Below are positions 1 through 6,017 of a stretch of 8,102 bases of DNA, one piece after another. The notes under the pieces are model-generated. The model was not told the origin of the DNA and ran no database searches. It saw nothing but the letters and a program-made list of their open reading frames with translations. Location of the stretch: positions 1 through 8,102 of the forward strand of contig CBFDCR010000125.1 of NCBI GenBank assembly GCA_965603365.1. Direction: 5' to 3'. Source of the stretch: JAHELQ01 sp965603365 (GTDB lineage: Bacteria; Acidobacteriota; Aminicenantia; UBA2199). Position 1 is the first letter of the stretch. The number at the start of each line of letters is the position of its first letter. The translations under genes were made by a program, and so were the position numbers.

Positions 1-33
1 CAATAATGGGACTTGCGATTTTTCCCCATTTAT

Positions 34-46
34 GGTAATCATTACC
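34..46. repeat. Perfect short palindrome upstream of the operon
   Basis: GGTAAT and ATTACC flank a single central C, giving a perfect 6-bp inverted repeat. It lies 44 bases before the first well-supported start codon in the window (91). Its size and position fit a binding site for a dimeric regulator, or a small hairpin in a leader RNA. No convincing -35/-10 pair could be placed around it, and the true promoter may lie before the window. A chance palindrome cannot be excluded. Confidence 0.3.
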
Positions 47-90
47 TTTACAGGGCAAAACAAAAAAGCCAAAGAGAGGAGGCTCTTGCC

Positions 91-159
91 ATGGGCGAGA
101 TCAACATCCTGCACCTGTCGGAGATACAATATGTCAGAGAAAAAGAGAATGTTATATGA
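91..159 (+). pseudogene. Remnant 5' end of a metallophosphoesterase gene (22 codons)
   Basis: This short frame starts at an ATG preceded by an excellent Shine-Dalgarno sequence (AGGAGG, 77-82, 8-base spacer) and stops at TGA 157-159. Its residues 4-19, INILHLSEIQYVREKE, align with the start of the phosphoesterase domain in the large downstream protein, ITLLHMSEIHFMRKRK (residues 353-368), with 7 of 16 identical and most others conservative. Family knowledge: calcineurin-like phosphoesterases begin with a strand ending in LHxSDxH. The frame ends after this first motif, so no enzyme can be made. It is richer in GC (about 53% for bases 61-120) than the TIR gene it overlaps by 29 bases. I infer that it is the decapitated start of an older phosphoesterase-NACHT gene, left when the TIR/ATPase segment arrived. 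It might still be translated and couple ribosomes to the TIR start at 131. A coincidental peptide is possible but unlikely given both the strong ribosome binding site and the motif. Confidence 0.5.
120..124 (+). promoter_or_regulatory. Ribosome binding site that sets the TIR gene start
   Basis: GGAGA lies 6 bases before the ATG at 131. It supports that ATG over the longer in-frame start at 32, which has no Shine-Dalgarno match and would add 33 residues unlike a TIR protein. A second in-frame ATG at 149 sits right at the TIR domain edge, but only a loose A/G-rich stretch precedes it. The site lies inside the small phosphoesterase-like frame, so translation of that frame would pass directly over it. 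Confidence 0.6.
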
Positions 160-1360
160 AGTCTTCGTGAGCTATTCTAGTGAAGATCAAGAAAAAGTTA
201 ATAGAATAATTTCTAGGCTAAAATCTCAAGGAATAGAAAGAATATGGTATGCTCCATCAAATATTGAAGCCGGTAAGCAATTCACACGAAAGATTGAAGA
301 GGGTCTAAACAACAGCCAGGTCGTTGTAGTAATGTTGTCAAATTCTTCAGCTAATTCTTTCTGGGTCACAAAAGAGTGGGAATCTAGATTAGTACAAATG
401 TCGAAAGATGAAAATCTAAAGTTGATTCCAGTACTCCTGAGTAATTGCCAAATGCCTACAATCCTAAATAATCTTCACTTTATAGACTTTAGTAAAACTA
501 ATGTCAATGATACGCATAAATTCGAGGAAAAATCACAAGAATTGGTTAATTCCATAAAAGGATTTTTGCCTCCAAGTGCCATCGAAGTTATTGGTATCCC
601 TATTGCAGTCATTGCTATGATTCGTTCAGAAGCTGAAGAATTACTTTCGTTGGAAGCGTTTAATGACCCAATAGCCAATGAAAACCAACGTAGAAGTTAT
701 GCTCGATTTTTTGATACATTAAAATGCCATCAATTGGAAAATTTTGTTGAAAAATACGGTGAGACCCGCGAAAACTATTGTCCGTTTGAATCTGATACAC
801 TTACTATACGTTCAATTATTAAAAAAATTGCCGATATAGTTAACGGTATGCCTAAACGCAAATCCAAACCTATGATTATCCCCCAGTATTATTCGAATGA
901 TTTCTTTTCTAATAGCACTGATATTCGAGAAAGGACGTGGGAGTATCTTGAGCACCGTGGATGTATTCTGATAATTGATAGCATTTCAATGTTTCATCCA
1001 AAGATTCAAAGTGCATTTTTAGAATCACATCTTGGCATTCATCCTCCTGTTACTGTGGCGTGTATATCACCTATCAATACACACGATTTAGATCTAAATA
1101 AGATTTTAGAGGAAGAAATGAAGAAAAAAATTAAGCGGATTTTTAGTAGATATTGCGTTGGGCTCGACCCACAATGTATATTTGAAATTGGGAACGTCCC
1201 CAGTATAAATCGTTGGCTTTTCGACACATTTCCTAAAACTCTTGAAACGATTCAAGGGAAAGAGCCTCTTCCGAGTAATATGGAATTTTTTATAAACAAA
1301 ATGGGAGGGCAAGAAAGTGGAGTGTCCAGTATAATATTCAGTGAGGAGAAAAGATCATGA
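131..1360 (+). CDS. TIR-domain protein with uncharacterised C-terminal region
   Basis: A 409-residue cytoplasmic protein. Residues 8-90 form a TIR domain: strand 1 with the box-1 motif EVFVSYSSED (10-19), then WYAPSNIEAGKQF (39-51), a hydrophobic strand VVVVMLSNSS (64-73), and SFWVTKEWE (76-84). Family knowledge: bacterial TIR domains of this type cleave NAD+ or make cyclic ADP-ribose signals, using a glutamate in the S-x-W-x-x-x-E position. Here that would be Glu82. Residues 155-409 match no family I recognise. They contain the strand-like stretch GCILIIDSISMFHP (about 310-323), which resembles a Rossmann-type or NTPase core strand, but no Walker A motif is visible. There is no signal peptide or membrane helix. 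The stop overlaps the start of the large ATPase/NACHT gene (ATGA at 1357-1360), so the two are probably translationally coupled and made in fixed ratio. I infer an effector role controlled by the downstream sensor protein; NADase activity is not proven. The gene is AT-rich (about 37% GC in sampled lines), unlike the DNA before it and the end of the operon. Confidence 0.85.
   Translation: MSEKKRMLYEVFVSYSSEDQEKVNRIISRLKSQGIERIWYAPSNIEAGKQFTRKIEEGLNNSQVVVVMLSNSSANSFWVTKEWESRLVQMSKDENLKLIPVLLSNCQMPTILNNLHFIDFSKTNVNDTHKFEEKSQELVNSIKGFLPPSAIEVIGIPIAVIAMIRSEAEELLSLEAFNDPIANENQRRSYARFFDTLKCHQLENFVEKYGETRENYCPFESDTLTIRSIIKKIADIVNGMPKRKSKPMIIPQYYSNDFFSNSTDIRERTWEYLEHRGCILIIDSISMFHPKIQSAFLESHLGIHPPVTVACISPINTHDLDLNKILEEEMKKKIKRIFSRYCVGLDPQCIFEIGNVPSINRWLFDTFPKTLETIQGKEPLPSNMEFFINKMGGQESGVSSIIFSEEKRS
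1343..1349 (+). promoter_or_regulatory. Ribosome binding site within the TIR gene for the large gene
   Basis: GAGGAGA lies 7 bases before the ATG at 1357, inside the last codons of the TIR gene. Together with the ATGA stop/start overlap, it supports coupled translation and fixes the start of the large protein. That start leaves only eight residues before the Walker A lysine, normal for ParA-type ATPases. Confidence 0.75.
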
Positions 1361-4300
1361 TCTACACGTTCTATTCATATAAAGGTGGTGTAGGTCGATC
1401 AATGGCGTTGGCAAATATTGCCGAATTATTTTTCAGGAACGGGAAAAAAGTTCTGATGGTAGATTGGGATCTAGAGGCTCCTGGCTTGGACTATTTCTTC
1501 TTTGAAGATGAGTCACATGAGAATTTGTTGGCAAAACCCGGTCTGGTCGACATGCTGATAGATTATAAAGAGAAAATGATGCAGCACCCTAAAGACATGG
1601 GAAAAAAAGGCAAAAAAACTTTACCATTTAAAGCTCTTGACCATTTCCTTGTTGATATTTATCCAGATATAAATAATGGAGGAAAACTTTGGCTTCTATC
1701 CGCAGGAAAACGTTCAGAGGAGTACCTCAGTGAATATACAAATACTATTTTAACATTTGATTGGAAAGATTTTTATGATAATTGGGCTGGTGAACTTTAT
1801 TTTGAATGGTTGCGTAGGCAATTCGAGAATAAGGCAGATGTAATACTGATCGATAGTCGTACCGGCTTAACCGAAATGGGAGGCGTTTGTACTTACCAGA
1901 TGGCAGATACAATCATATTGTTATGTGGGACAAATCATCAAAATATTGAAGGTACATATCGTATGGCTAAAAATTTTACTTCTAAAGAAGTTAAAAAATT
2001 AAGATCAGACCGTCCTCTGAATATTATGGTTATTCCCGTCAGGATCGAGAACACAGAAAGTACTAAACTTGATGAATTTAAAGTACATTTTTTTGAAAAG
2101 TTCAATCAGTTTAGGGACATAAAAAACATTAATGAGATATGGCAATTACGAGTTCCATATATCCCTAAATATTCATATTGGGAGATGGTGGCAGTACGTG
2201 AAGGTTCTTTGGCAAGTGCTGAAGATATGTCAGATACCTATCAAAAACTCTATGAGATCCTAGAAAATGAGAGCAAAAGGAGATCTAGGAAAGCTAAGAA
2301 AATCATTTCGAAAGTAGAAAAAAAAGAACCGGATAAAAAAATAAAACATGTTGTTGCAGAGAATGAAGATGAACATAAAGCTAAGTTAGCGTCTGCTGCG
2401 ATAAGTAAACAGATTACGTTACTTCATATGTCAGAAATACATTTTATGCGAAAAAGGAAAGAAGAGAGTGAAGAATATAGGAAGATTATTCAGAATAAAC
2501 TTGTCGATGCAGTGAGAACTCATTCAGAAAAACATGCCCCCCCAAATTTTGTCGTTGTTACTGGGGATATTGCTTTTTCTGGGCAAAGACAAGAATACGA
2601 AGAGGCATTGCTTTTTTTTAAAAAATTAGAATCGGTATTACCTGAAGGGACCCAGTTCTTGGTAATACCGGGTAACCATGATGTAGATCGTAGTCAAATA
2701 CATAAGCTTTTTTCCTTGCATAGAATTGTAATAAATGGCCAAGTAGATGAGTTTCTTGGAAACAAAAGATATATTGAAGATTTTATTAATGAAAAGTTCA
2801 AAGCGTTTCGGAACTTTTGCACTAGAATCAACCCATCTCTTTACGATTCCAAAGAAGATTACTTTTGGGTAAAAAGCTTCATGGATAAAGATGTATCTTT
2901 TTTAGGCCTCAACAGCAGTTGGGCATGTGAGGGGGATAAAGACAGGTTCAATATTGCCCTGGGATATCCCCAGGTCAAGGAGGCCCTGTATAGATCAAAA
3001 GATGCAGCCCTTCGCATAGCTTTGATGCACCATCCCCAGGCCAATTGGCTAAAGGATCTGGAAGTCGGAACAACCAGGACAGAGTTATTTAAACACTGCC
3101 AATTGCTTCTCCACAGCCATGATCACACCGATCGGGCCGAAGTATTTGCTGACCCAGCAAATTCCATCATCTGCCTGGGAACCAATGCCTCTTATACGGA
3201 TGATAAAGACGGCTTTATCGGTTTCCAATTTGTCCAGGTAAATTTCCAGGAGGGGAAGGTGGCCTGCCGGGTCTGGCCCTATATTTTTGATGAGAAACGG
3301 CTCAACGATTTTGTGCCGGATCGGGAAAGATATGCCACACAAGGGGGCAAGGCCCACTTCGATATTCACTCGTTTGAGCTGGTATCGGGAGAGGAGCAAA
3401 AGACCAGAGAACCTCTTAAAATCCCGGAGGACTATAAAAATTGGCTGGCGGAGTTTCACTCCAACATGGCCATCGATCAACTGGCTAGAAAGGGGGAGGC
3501 CATAATCATCAGCATGCCGGAAGTGTACATTCACCTGGAGACCAAAAATAACATTAACATCGAGGAATTACTGGGAAGGGTAGAATGCTTGCTCCTGCGG
3601 GGTGCCGCCGGTATGGGTAAGACCACCTTGGTGAAACACCTGGCTTACACAATCGCTCGCGGTTCTGGGCCAGGTCCGCTTAATGATCACCTGCCGGTTA
3701 TTGTATTCTTAAAAGACCTCTGGCCCCTGTATGAAAATGAGATCAAGTCACCGGGCAATGAGGTCTCCTTTGAATCATTACTGGAAGCCTATTTAAAGAG
3801 GACCCACTGCCCTCTTACCTTAAGAATTATTAAGAATTACATTTCTCAAAATAGGGCCCTGTTTCTCTTGGATGGTCTGGATGATATACCGGAGAGACTC
3901 CGGGCCAGCCTGATGGAGATGATCGCCTCCTTCCGCTTTGCCCACCAGAAAAACCGGTTTTTGCTCACCGGCCGGCCCCACGGTATCACCGGCAAGGCCC
4001 TGGACCGTTTTGGCAAATATCTACAAGATATCGAACCGCTGGATCAATCCAGGGTGGAGACATTCATTATAAAATGGTTCCGGGCGGTATCGGGCCAGGC
4101 CAGGGGATTGGCAGACCTGACCGCCGGTGACATGATAGCCGATATCCGGGCGCATGAACATATATCGGTGTTTACCCAGAACCCGCTTCTGTTAACCGCT
4201 GTCTGCATCCTCTACCAGGTGGGTAAACGACTCCCCGAACAGCGAGCCGACCTGTACAGGCGAATCGTGGATAACCTGCTGTTCCGGCGGTTCCAGGACA

Positions 4301-5673
4301 GTCGAGATCCGGAAAAGGTAAACCGGGTCGGACAATTTCTCATGCGGTTGGCCTTTACCATGCAAAAGAACAATATCAGGAGTGTTGACGAGGGGGAAGC
4401 CAGGGAAATATTGAAGCAAATTTCCCCCCCAAAGGAGTCTGAGAAAGCGGCAGATTACAATAGACATATACACGCTCTATTTGAAGAGATCGAGCCCAAC
4501 TGCGGACTCTTGAGCCGGTTAAGCAGTGGGGAGGTGGAATTTTCCCATCTCACCTTCCAGGAATTTCTAGCCGCCAGATACCTGATCGATATGGAAATTG
4601 ACTGTCGGCAGTTCCTGGATGATGCCTGGTGGGAGGAGACTGTGCTGCTCTACACCGGGTTGATGAACCTGGAGCGCATGAAGCGGAGCAACGAGTTGGT
4701 CATGGAAATCATGAATCCCTGGCAGGGGGATATCGGGAGTCAACATGGTCTCTGGCTGCTGGGGGCAAGGGCGTTGCGGGATTTCCAGTCCTCCAGGCGG
4801 GCTGATTCGGCTGTCAACCTGGCCCGACAGAGACTATTGAGCCTGATAGGATCAACGGTTGACCGGCAGATCCGGTTTAAGGCCGGTAATATTCTTGGTT
4901 ATTTGGGGGATTTAAGGCTGGAAGAGGACAACATGGTGCTGATAGAGGGTGGCGAATTTATAAGGGGCTCAAAAAAAGGTGAAGGACGTGATAGCGAAAG
5001 GCCGCAGCGAAAGATATACCTCGACCCTTTCCTGATCGGCAAGTACCCGGTGACCAACCAGGAATACAAGGCATTTGTGGATGACGGTGGATATCAAAGG
5101 AGAGAATTCTGGACTCCCGAAGGCTGGCATTGGCCTGAGAAGGAAAATATTTCTGAACCCCTATACTGGCATAACCGCAAGTGGAACGGCCCTAACTTCC
5201 CGGTGGTGGGGATCAGTTGGTACGAGGCCGTTGCTTTTTGTAAATGGTTGAGCCAAAAAACCGGCGAATACTACCGCCTTCCTACCGAAACGGAGTGGGA
5301 AAAGGCAGCCAGGGGCACTGACGGCAGGGAGTACCCATGGGGTAATAAATTTGACGAAAAAAAGTGTAATTCACTTGAGCTTGGACTTGGCTTAACCAGC
5401 CCGGTGGGAATATTCCCGGAAGGTAAAAGCCCATACGAATGCCTGGATATGGCCGGCAACGTGTGGGAGTGGTGTTTTGATTGGATTGATGATGAGTATT
5501 ACGAAAAGAGTCCTGAAAAGAATCCGCAAGGGCCTTCGACGGGCGTCGACCGTGTCCTGCGGGGCGGCTCGTGGCTCGCCCTCCCCGACCTCTGCCGGTG
5601 CGCCTACCGCCTCGGCCTCCCCCCCGCCTACCGTGACGACTCTGCTGGCGTCCGCCTTGCCAGGTCTTTGTAA
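1357..5673 (+). CDS. ParA-like ATPase / metallophosphoesterase / NACHT / CLec fusion, DGR target
   Basis: A 1438-residue cytoplasmic protein with five parts. (1) Residues 1-290 are a MinD/ParA-like ATPase: deviant Walker A KGGVGRS (9-15) with Arg for the usual Lys, DWDLEAPG (36-43), and Walker B ILIDSRTG (163-170). (2) Residues about 300-350 are a Lys/Glu-rich linker. (3) Residues 353-690 are a calcineurin-like phosphoesterase: SEIHF (359-363, Glu360 where Asp is usual), TGDIAFSG (402-409), PGNHDVDR (438-445), MHH (557-559), HSHDH (586-590). (4) Residues 700-1180 are a NACHT STAND NTPase: Walker A GAAGMGKTT (749-757), Walker B FLLDGLDDIPE (836-846), sensor LLTGRPHG (869-876), and a C-terminal HLTFQEFLAARYL (1064-1076). 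(5) Residues 1193-1438 are an FGE-sulfatase/C-type-lectin fold: GGEFIRGS, YPVTNQEY, YRLPTETEWEKAARG, MAGNVWEW, RVLRGGSW and a GVRLARSL end. Family knowledge: NACHT proteins oligomerise on ligand sensing, and DGRs diversify CLec domains of this type. I infer a sensor hub whose variable lectin tip recognises a ligand and signals to the TIR partner. FGE catalysis is unlikely with the active-site region replaced by variable codons. GC rises inside the phosphoesterase domain near base 2900, pointing to a chimera. Confidence 0.9.
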   Translation: MIYTFYSYKGGVGRSMALANIAELFFRNGKKVLMVDWDLEAPGLDYFFFEDESHENLLAKPGLVDMLIDYKEKMMQHPKDMGKKGKKTLPFKALDHFLVDIYPDINNGGKLWLLSAGKRSEEYLSEYTNTILTFDWKDFYDNWAGELYFEWLRRQFENKADVILIDSRTGLTEMGGVCTYQMADTIILLCGTNHQNIEGTYRMAKNFTSKEVKKLRSDRPLNIMVIPVRIENTESTKLDEFKVHFFEKFNQFRDIKNINEIWQLRVPYIPKYSYWEMVAVREGSLASAEDMSDTYQKLYEILENESKRRSRKAKKIISKVEKKEPDKKIKHVVAENEDEHKAKLASAAISKQITLLHMSEIHFMRKRKEESEEYRKIIQNKLVDAVRTHSEKHAPPNFVVVTGDIAFSGQRQEYEEALLFFKKLESVLPEGTQFLVIPGNHDVDRSQIHKLFSLHRIVINGQVDEFLGNKRYIEDFINEKFKAFRNFCTRINPSLYDSKEDYFWVKSFMDKDVSFLGLNSSWACEGDKDRFNIALGYPQVKEALYRSKDAALRIALMHHPQANWLKDLEVGTTRTELFKHCQLLLHSHDHTDRAEVFADPANSIICLGTNASYTDDKDGFIGFQFVQVNFQEGKVACRVWPYIFDEKRLNDFVPDRERYATQGGKAHFDIHSFELVSGEEQKTREPLKIPEDYKNWLAEFHSNMAIDQLARKGEAIIISMPEVYIHLETKNNINIEELLGRVECLLLRGAAGMGKTTLVKHLAYTIARGSGPGPLNDHLPVIVFLKDLWPLYENEIKSPGNEVSFESLLEAYLKRTHCPLTLRIIKNYISQNRALFLLDGLDDIPERLRASLMEMIASFRFAHQKNRFLLTGRPHGITGKALDRFGKYLQDIEPLDQSRVETFIIKWFRAVSGQARGLADLTAGDMIADIRAHEHISVFTQNPLLLTAVCILYQVGKRLPEQRADLYRRIVDNLLFRRFQDSRDPEKVNRVGQFLMRLAFTMQKNNIRSVDEGEAREILKQISPPKESEKAADYNRHIHALFEEIEPNCGLLSRLSSGEVEFSHLTFQEFLAARYLIDMEIDCRQFLDDAWWEETVLLYTGLMNLERMKRSNELVMEIMNPWQGDIGSQHGLWLLGARALRDFQSSRRADSAVNLARQRLLSLIGSTVDRQIRFKAGNILGYLGDLRLEEDNMVLIEGGEFIRGSKKGEGRDSERPQRKIYLDPFLIGKYPVTNQEYKAFVDDGGYQRREFWTPEGWHWPEKENISEPLYWHNRKWNGPNFPVVGISWYEAVAFCKWLSQKTGEYYRLPTETEWEKAARGTDGREYPWGNKFDEKKCNSLELGLGLTSPVGIFPEGKSPYECLDMAGNVWEWCFDWIDDEYYEKSPEKNPQGPSTGVDRVLRGGSWLALPDLCRCAYRLGLPPAYRDDSAGVRLARSL
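5551..5670 (+). other. Probable DGR variable region (VR) at the end of the CLec domain
   Basis: This stretch encodes residues 1399-1438. From 5575 to 5640 there are 22 codons, of which 20 end in C, one in G and one in T. Only 5 of 66 bases are A, all in GAC or TAC codons. Bases 5581-5640 are about 77% GC. Fixed positions fit the usual CLec target frame: RVLRGGSW (1399-1406), CR (1413-1414), A1416, R1418, P1423, R1426, then G-x-R-L-A-R-S-L (1431-1438). The positions between carry Leu, Ala, Pro, Asp, Cys, Tyr, Gly and Ser, as expected if AAC (or AGC/GAC) codons in a template repeat had their adenines randomised. Family knowledge: DGR reverse transcriptases mutate template adenines and write the copy into the 3' end of CLec genes, favouring NNC codons. 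No template repeat is in the window, so the exact borders are unknown and the start given is an estimate. Confidence 0.8.
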
Positions 5674-5720
5674 CCACTTACAACTTTACGTCTTTACTAC
5701 TTTCCCCTTTTTATTTTTGA
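5666..5720 (+). other. Pyrimidine-rich CTTT tract just 3' of the VR
   Basis: CTTT occurs at 5666, 5684, 5692, 5700 and 5707. The middle copies are spaced exactly 8 bases apart, and the tract ends in T-rich DNA. It starts inside the last codons of the CLec domain. DGR target genes need a cis-acting initiation element at the 3' end of the VR, and this tract is in the right place to belong to it or to flank it. No stem directly precedes the T runs, so it is not a typical Rho-independent terminator. Confidence 0.35.
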
Positions 5721-5746
5721 TATCAGTTGGGCCGTGTTGATTCAGC

Positions 5747-5802
5747 CGGGGGTGAGCGGAAGGGCGGCGTGCCGTAGGCCGCCGGGCCCGTAGCGAACCC
5801 CG
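5747..5802 (+). other. GC-rich imperfect stem-loop downstream of the VR
   Basis: An outer arm CGGGGGT (5747-5753) pairs with ACCCCG (5797-5802) with one bulged G. An inner perfect arm GGCGGC (5763-5768) pairs with GCCGCC (5778-5783) around a 9-base loop. Sequence between the arms offers further alternative pairing. No T run follows, so a Rho-independent terminator is unlikely. Family knowledge: in the Bordetella phage DGR, a hairpin or cruciform just past the VR aids mutagenic homing. This one is about 75 bases beyond the stop codon, farther than in that example, so the match is suggestive only. It could instead be a structured RNA element or a mobile-element trace. Confidence 0.4.
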
Positions 5803-5904
5803 CAATTACGATAATCCTTATAGCCATGATCCGCGGCCGAATAATGGAGGGGGGGGAATACCTTGATGGCATTTAATATAATGTGATATAAATATTGATT
5901 TATG

Positions 5905-5934
5905 TTGAACTTTTTGGGTGGGGGTGCGTATAAT
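5905..5934 (+). promoter_or_regulatory. Sigma70-type promoter for the barrel/PKD gene
   Basis: TTGAAC (5905-5910, 4 of 6 to consensus) and TATAAT (5929-5934, perfect) are separated by 18 bases. Transcription would start near 5941, giving a leader of about 77 bases before the ATG at 6018. The spacer contains G-rich runs (GGGTGGGGG). This indicates that the barrel gene is transcribed independently of the conflict operon. Confidence 0.6.
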
Positions 5935-6017
5935 GGGTTTGAAGGTGCTGTTGTTGATATGTCTGCGTATGGCGTCTTGAATTGTGTGTGAAATTGATTT
6001 ATTGATGGAGGTTTGTC

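Larger units (their letters stand above)
5674..6017. other. Intergenic region between the DGR-target gene and the barrel gene
   Basis: 344 bases with no convincing gene. In order it holds a pyrimidine-rich tract after the VR (to about 5720), a GC-rich stem-loop (5747-5802), a run of eight G (5849-5856) and AT-rich DNA with a TATAAT at 5877-5882 lacking a good -35. The sigma70-type promoter (5905-5934) and a leader into the gene at 6018 follow. A start-like ATG at 5866, preceded by a G-rich ribosome-site-like run, opens only a six-codon frame (to 5886) and may be the stub of a lost gene. I see no template repeat, accessory Avd gene or reverse transcriptase here, although DGR loci usually place them downstream of the VR. 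Confidence 0.6.

Noticed and set aside
32..130. Longer N-terminal extension of the TIR gene from the ATG at 32
   Set aside because: No ribosome binding site before 32, and the extra 33 residues are basic and unstructured, unlike any TIR N terminus. The stretch is better explained as leader DNA plus the phosphoesterase-like frame.
3085..3534. Minus-strand frame of 149 codons inside the phosphoesterase/NACHT region
   Set aside because: It lies wholly within well-supported coding sequence on the + strand and shows no domain, ribosome site or promoter.
5266..5673. Active formylglycine-generating enzyme or sulfatase-maturation role
   Set aside because: The fold signature is clear, but the C-terminal region that would hold catalytic residues is replaced by the variable block, and no sulfatase gene is nearby. 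A binding role fits better.
5282..5677. Antisense open frame of 131 codons across the variable region
   Set aside because: NNC codons read on the other strand become GNN, which cannot be stop codons, so the open frame is a by-product of the VR composition. The product is low-complexity Arg/Gly-rich with no recognisable domain.
5477..5740. Second + strand open frame overlapping the end of the CLec gene
   Set aside because: It covers the same adenine-poor DNA in another frame. The in-frame CLec motifs RVLRGGSW and GxRLAR show which frame is real.
5674..5830. Rho-independent terminator after the large gene
   Set aside because: The T-rich tract (to about 5720) has no stem before it, and the GC-rich stem-loop (5747-5802) has no T run after it, so neither makes a standard terminator.
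5933..5980. 15-codon frame with a hydrophobic leader-like peptide (MGLKVLLLICLRMAS)
   Set aside because: Its ATG overlaps the -10 element of the predicted promoter, so transcripts would start after it. It has no good ribosome site.
5674..6017. DGR template repeat in the intergenic DNA
   Set aside because: I looked for an adenine-rich near-copy of the VR (AAC-rich with TGCCGG and CGC landmarks) and found none here or elsewhere in the window.
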